DNA of 64,000 nucleotides from Mesodorylaimus sp. YZB2_4 (taxonomy: Eukaryota; Nematoda; Enoplea; Dorylaimida; Dorylaimidae): NCBI GenBank assembly GCA_030248295.1, contig JASANH010001677.1, forward strand, positions 186,001 through 250,000. The letters are read 5' to 3'. This document shows, one piece after another, positions 60,956-64,000 of this stretch. Below the pieces are notes generated by a model. That model did no database searches and was not told the origin of the DNA. It worked only from the letters and a program-made list of their open reading frames with translations. A program made the translations under genes and the position numbers. Positions within the stretch are counted from its first letter, which is position 1. Every line of letters begins with the position of its first letter.

Positions 60956-62340
60956 GCTGTCACGTGAGTTGGCTGTCAGGGGATCGGAAATCGGAAATCT
61001 CGGAAAAATTTGGGGAGCCGTGAAACCCTGCCCATAAAAACGGAAACAATGTGAGCTGGAACAGTTGAAGCACAGCCAGCAATGACCCTCGAAATGTCGA
61101 GCCTAAGGACGTGTGAAGCTACGGGGCAGTTATACTGCATCCCCAGCCGCAGGCCTCAGCTATGCCAATGCTCCGGATTATTTCGTCCCTTGAACCAGCC
61201 TTTGACAAAACCGACTCTAGCACGATCACTGACTCACTAAATACATTTAGCAAAGCTCATGCTAATCCATCACGGTTCAAAAACAGCGGCAATGTCGGCC
61301 CGAAAAACTTGTTTGCCGAGTTTAGAGTTTACAAAAGTAAAATCGAAAAGCGATGTTTTTCGAAACGCGAGTCAACTATTGAAAAGGGCCCTTTGCGTAT
61401 CTGGCACAAAAAGCACTGCGAACTCGAGCGGCGCCACACAAGGCACTCTAAAGAATGAATTATAAAATAGAGATATCAGATAAATGGGGCCGAGTGACTC
61501 GGCCCTCCTTATGTCATGTGGCAGGTATGATAAAATAGAAATTCAAACTATTGTATACTTTAAACCGGAATCGAGGACGGTCTGCATGCAATGTGTTGCC
61601 AAGAAACCAGTCGTGGCGGAGTTGTTGCGCAGGAACCTCGCATAGGTACACAATGGCGGGGAGAATGCTAACACAATACACATTCATGTTTCCCTTAGTC
61701 GCATAGAATATTTGTGCTAACATTTACGAGACCATTTCGGAAATGTGGTTAAAAAAGGTTATCACCAGCTTGTCCGCCCATTCGTGACGGGGCGTTAACA
61801 ACCACTCGGCGCGTCGGCATAGGTGACATCACGTGTGTACTTTCTTGCTGGGTTAGCTTGAAACATTCTTTCGCCTAGCAAGGAGGTTTGGGCTGGAATA
61901 GGCCAGAGCGGGCTGTGTACATACGCACGCTTTACCTGTTCGTACCTATCCGAAGGCCATCGACCGTTAGCGCGTGTGACGAGCTACGCCGGGCAGCTTC
62001 TACTATCTAGTTGCCAGTATAAAGCTGAAATTGCTGCGCCTAGGCATTCGCCTATCTCGACCGCCCCTAGTCGCGTAGACTAGCTCCGACGACTCACATT
62101 TGCGATCACATTCTTCTATGGCCATTGTTGGATGAAACCGCGTTTATGGCTTTGATTTTGGTAAGCTATTCGGCTTTTTCGCGCTATGAAACGGGAGCAA
62201 AAGGCGATTTCAGGTTCCACATGCGTGAAACTGGTTAAAAAGGCCATGATTCTAAAACGGCAGCCAGTTATTACTAAACGCTTGGCACAGTCATATCCTT
62301 GTAACTTTCCCTGATTTGAGATACCAGTCATCTAAGCTGA
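60956..62340. other. Gap upstream of the Crumbs-like gene
   Basis: A plus-strand frame at 61162-61458 has no family match. AGTATAAAG at about 62018 could be a TATA element, and MALIL before a GTAAGC donor at about 62162 could be a short first exon of the Crumbs-like gene; neither is proven. Confidence 0.3.
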
Positions 62341-62440
62341 AGATCAGTGACCACAATCGAAATCCTGTTTGTCCACGTTAACTCTTGGTCCAAGTGGCCT
62401 TATCACTCCCGGGTTGTTATCACTAAATCTTATCCCAAAG

Positions 62441-62782
62441 ATGGCTTCTCTATCGACCCCCCTCTCAAATACTACATTTGCCCCAGTGGCTAACTCTTCA
62501 GCAACAATGACTTCCACGCCTTTTCCAATTCAAAATGGTAATGCAAGTTCAACACTGGCTCCTCATGGTGGTTCTGGTTTACCGGTGGGTGGAATAATCG
62601 GTATTGTGGTGGCATGTGTGATCGTTGTGGGCGCCCTGGTTGCTCTCGGTGTATGGTTGGGATTAAAATGGAAAAAGAAAAGGAAGTTGGAAGGCAAATA
62701 TTGTCCCGCTGCTGAAGAACAAAAAAGTAATGTCAAGAATTTACCGCCTTTACCAAATGCGCCTCCGGAGAGACTAATATAA
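62441..62782 (+). CDS. Crumbs3-like apical polarity membrane protein (N-terminus uncertain)
   Basis: 113 residues from the ATG at 62441; the frame is open from 62351, so more N-terminal sequence may be spliced on. There is a short Ser/Thr/Asn-rich outside part with possible N-glycosylation sites (SNTT, ANSS, GNAS), one membrane helix (about 51-74), and a tail of about 38 residues. The tail has the two Crumbs motifs in place: a FERM-binding block EGKYCPAAEEQ (compare EGTYRPSSEEQ in human CRB3) and the exact C-terminal ERLI that binds the PDZ domain of Pals1/Stardust and Par6. PPLPNAPP before it also matches CRB3A. No EGF or laminin-G modules are present. No signal peptide is visible in this exon, so a first exon is likely missing. 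An AATAAA follows at 62993. Confidence 0.75.
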   Translation: MASLSTPLSNTTFAPVANSSATMTSTPFPIQNGNASSTLAPHGGSGLPVGGIIGIVVACVIVVGALVALGVWLGLKWKKKRKLEGKYCPAAEEQKSNVKNLPPLPNAPPERLI

Positions 62783-63430
62783 TCAGTTGTGCCCCTTATT
62801 CGCTTTGTACAAAATGTGGGAGGGTGAATTTGTTGAATGCGATGAGAGGAATGTGATGACGATGTGTATAGGTGTGCCTTGCGACTGTAATTCCGAGTCT
62901 ATGAGTGAACGGATCTAGTCCTGTGTGAAAAATTTTGGCTACAATGTTAGAAGGAGTTGAATATGGATGTACAGTATATTGTATAAAACGAAAATAAATC
63001 AAGCCTCATTGTCAGATGGAGGTACAGCAGATCGCACCGATGTTTCAATTTGAATTTCCCGCTTATTTAAGTAAGAATTTGTACCTGCAGTTTAGGCTGT
63101 AGGCTGAAGTATTTATCACTATTTTAATCGTCAATTTTTAGCATACTTTAGCTATTTTATTTAATTAAATAGAGCAGCAACAAGCTTTTATGCTTTAGAT
63201 TAGTGAAGCTTCTGTAAAAAAATATTCACCAGCTATTATAGGCAATTTTTCTCACTAAGTGCTAAATAAGCTCAGACAAGGTCCTTTTTCAAGGTAGTAC
63301 GTAGTACTGTACTTGCTTCCGTTTTCGCGTTGTTGGGCATTCCTCTCACTACTCCATTGCTTGATTATAACATAGATATATATCGATTTAGGGTTAAGCA
63401 GATTCGGGTGCTACTGGCCTGTCATTTTTT
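62783..63430. other. Spacer between the Crumbs-like gene and MED22
   Basis: Contains the 3' UTR and AATAAA (62993-62998) of the Crumbs-like gene and the promoter region of MED22. A/T-rich, with no further feature seen. Confidence 0.5.
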
Positions 63431-64000
63431 ATGGCCTCATTTGGTAGTGCATCGAAACCATTATCGTCCGGCTCTCAACAGCGGCAACAAAAAACCAAAG
63501 CGGCCGGTGGTGCTGCGATTACGAAAGCACTCGCTCTGAAAGATTACCGGCTTCGATTACGAGACAATATCAAAACGTTACGAGATAATTTTTCGGAAAT
63601 CATCAAGTTGTCTAAGGTACGGGGATTTTGTGTTCAACCTGTTGCCGATGTGGGATTCATAAACTAGCCTATATACAGGGGTGGGTACGTGGCCTTTTCG
63701 AGACGGTATCTAGGCTGCATATGAGATATTTTTTCTCCTCTCTGTCTGTCGGGTTCAATGGTTTTACTGCTAATACAGTAGTCGCTCGGGTCAGAAATGC
63801 CTGAAACTTTCGAAGAATCCCCTGCACACTTATTTAGGCTGTCTTCTGTGTTGGGCCTAAATCTTGCTATTTTTAGGTCGAAGACGATTCTCAGGTGTAT
63901 CGTTTAACGCAATTTGAACACGAGCAATATGAGTTACATGTTCGTTCTGCGAATATGGTTCGAGCAGCCGAAGCTATCATAAAGCTAATTTCGGATGTGA
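63431..64000 (+). CDS. MED22: Mediator complex subunit 22 (partial, runs off the window)
   Basis: Exon 1 is 63431-63616 and exon 2 starts at 63877 and is open to the window edge (64000), giving the first 103 residues. After a Ser/Gln-rich start the sequence follows MED22 (Surf5): LRLRDNIKTLRDNFSEIIKL, then VEDDSQVYRLTQFEHEQYEL and HVRSANMVRAAEAIIKLISD. MED22 is a head-module subunit of the Mediator complex that links activators to RNA polymerase II. The junction between K (AAG) and V (GTC) matches the known position of K-I/V in the family. The N-terminus is about 20 residues longer than in mammals. Confidence 0.9.

Overview
Organism and overall character. This is nuclear DNA of an animal. Genes are split by many short GT-AG introns (often 50-60 bases), several promoters have TATA boxes, AATAAA signals follow stop codons, and tRNA-derived SINEs, LINE remnants and MITE-like inverted repeats are frequent. 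The products are metazoan: an integrin-beta relative, Ro60, WDR48, Rap2, IMP3, a GH18 chitinase with a peritrophin-A domain, a PDF-type neuropeptide precursor, a Crumbs-type membrane protein, an SLC35F transporter and Mediator subunit 22. The chitinase and the nematode-like start of the PDF peptide suggest a bilaterian invertebrate, perhaps an ecdysozoan. Very short introns would fit a tardigrade or similar small animal, but I cannot fix the phylum from this window.

Layout. 2.6-4.8 kb (+): an integrin-beta-like gene that has lost its beta-I domain and ends in a GPI-type tail. 6.4-7.4 kb (-): an unrecognised secreted protein. 9.9-14.2 kb (+): Ro60, with one large intron filled by repeats. 14.5-20.0 kb (-): WDR48 in 14 exons, convergent with Ro60, with an arginine/serine/lysine-rich gene nested on the opposite strand in one intron. 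20.5-21.1 kb (+): intronless Rap2, divergent from WDR48. 22-23 kb: foldback DNA. 23.2-25.1 kb (-): IMP3. 25.5-29.1 kb (-): chitinase, again with repeats in its larger introns. 29.6-30.7 kb: a tandem array with a period of about 118 bases. 31-39 kb: a repeat-rich gap with LINE and hAT-like remnants, a dynamin pseudogene and a TA-flanked MITE. 39.6-40.5 kb (+): a glycine-rich secreted protein. 43 kb: a cathepsin L relic. 46.5 kb: a 49-residue membrane microprotein. 48.6-49.4 kb: repeats. 50.7-51.7 kb: a secreted cysteine-rich protein. 52.4 kb: an orphan exon. 53.7-54.1 kb: a broken copy of the glycine-rich gene. 55.3-55.7 kb: the PDF-type precursor. 56.9-60.2 kb: an SLC35F-type transporter. 62.4-62.8 kb: a Crumbs3-like tail. 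63.4 kb to the window edge: MED22.

How the genes relate. They do not form one pathway. Most are single-copy housekeeping or cell-surface genes packed between repeats. The strongest points for follow-up are the integrin-beta relative without a ligand-binding domain, the altered MIDAS motif in Ro60, the short Crumbs3-like protein in an apparent invertebrate, the nested basic protein, and the live/dead pair of glycine-rich genes. Exon borders were read by eye from GT/AG sites, frame continuity and recalled family sequences. In the multi-exon models the exon lengths sum to a whole number of codons.
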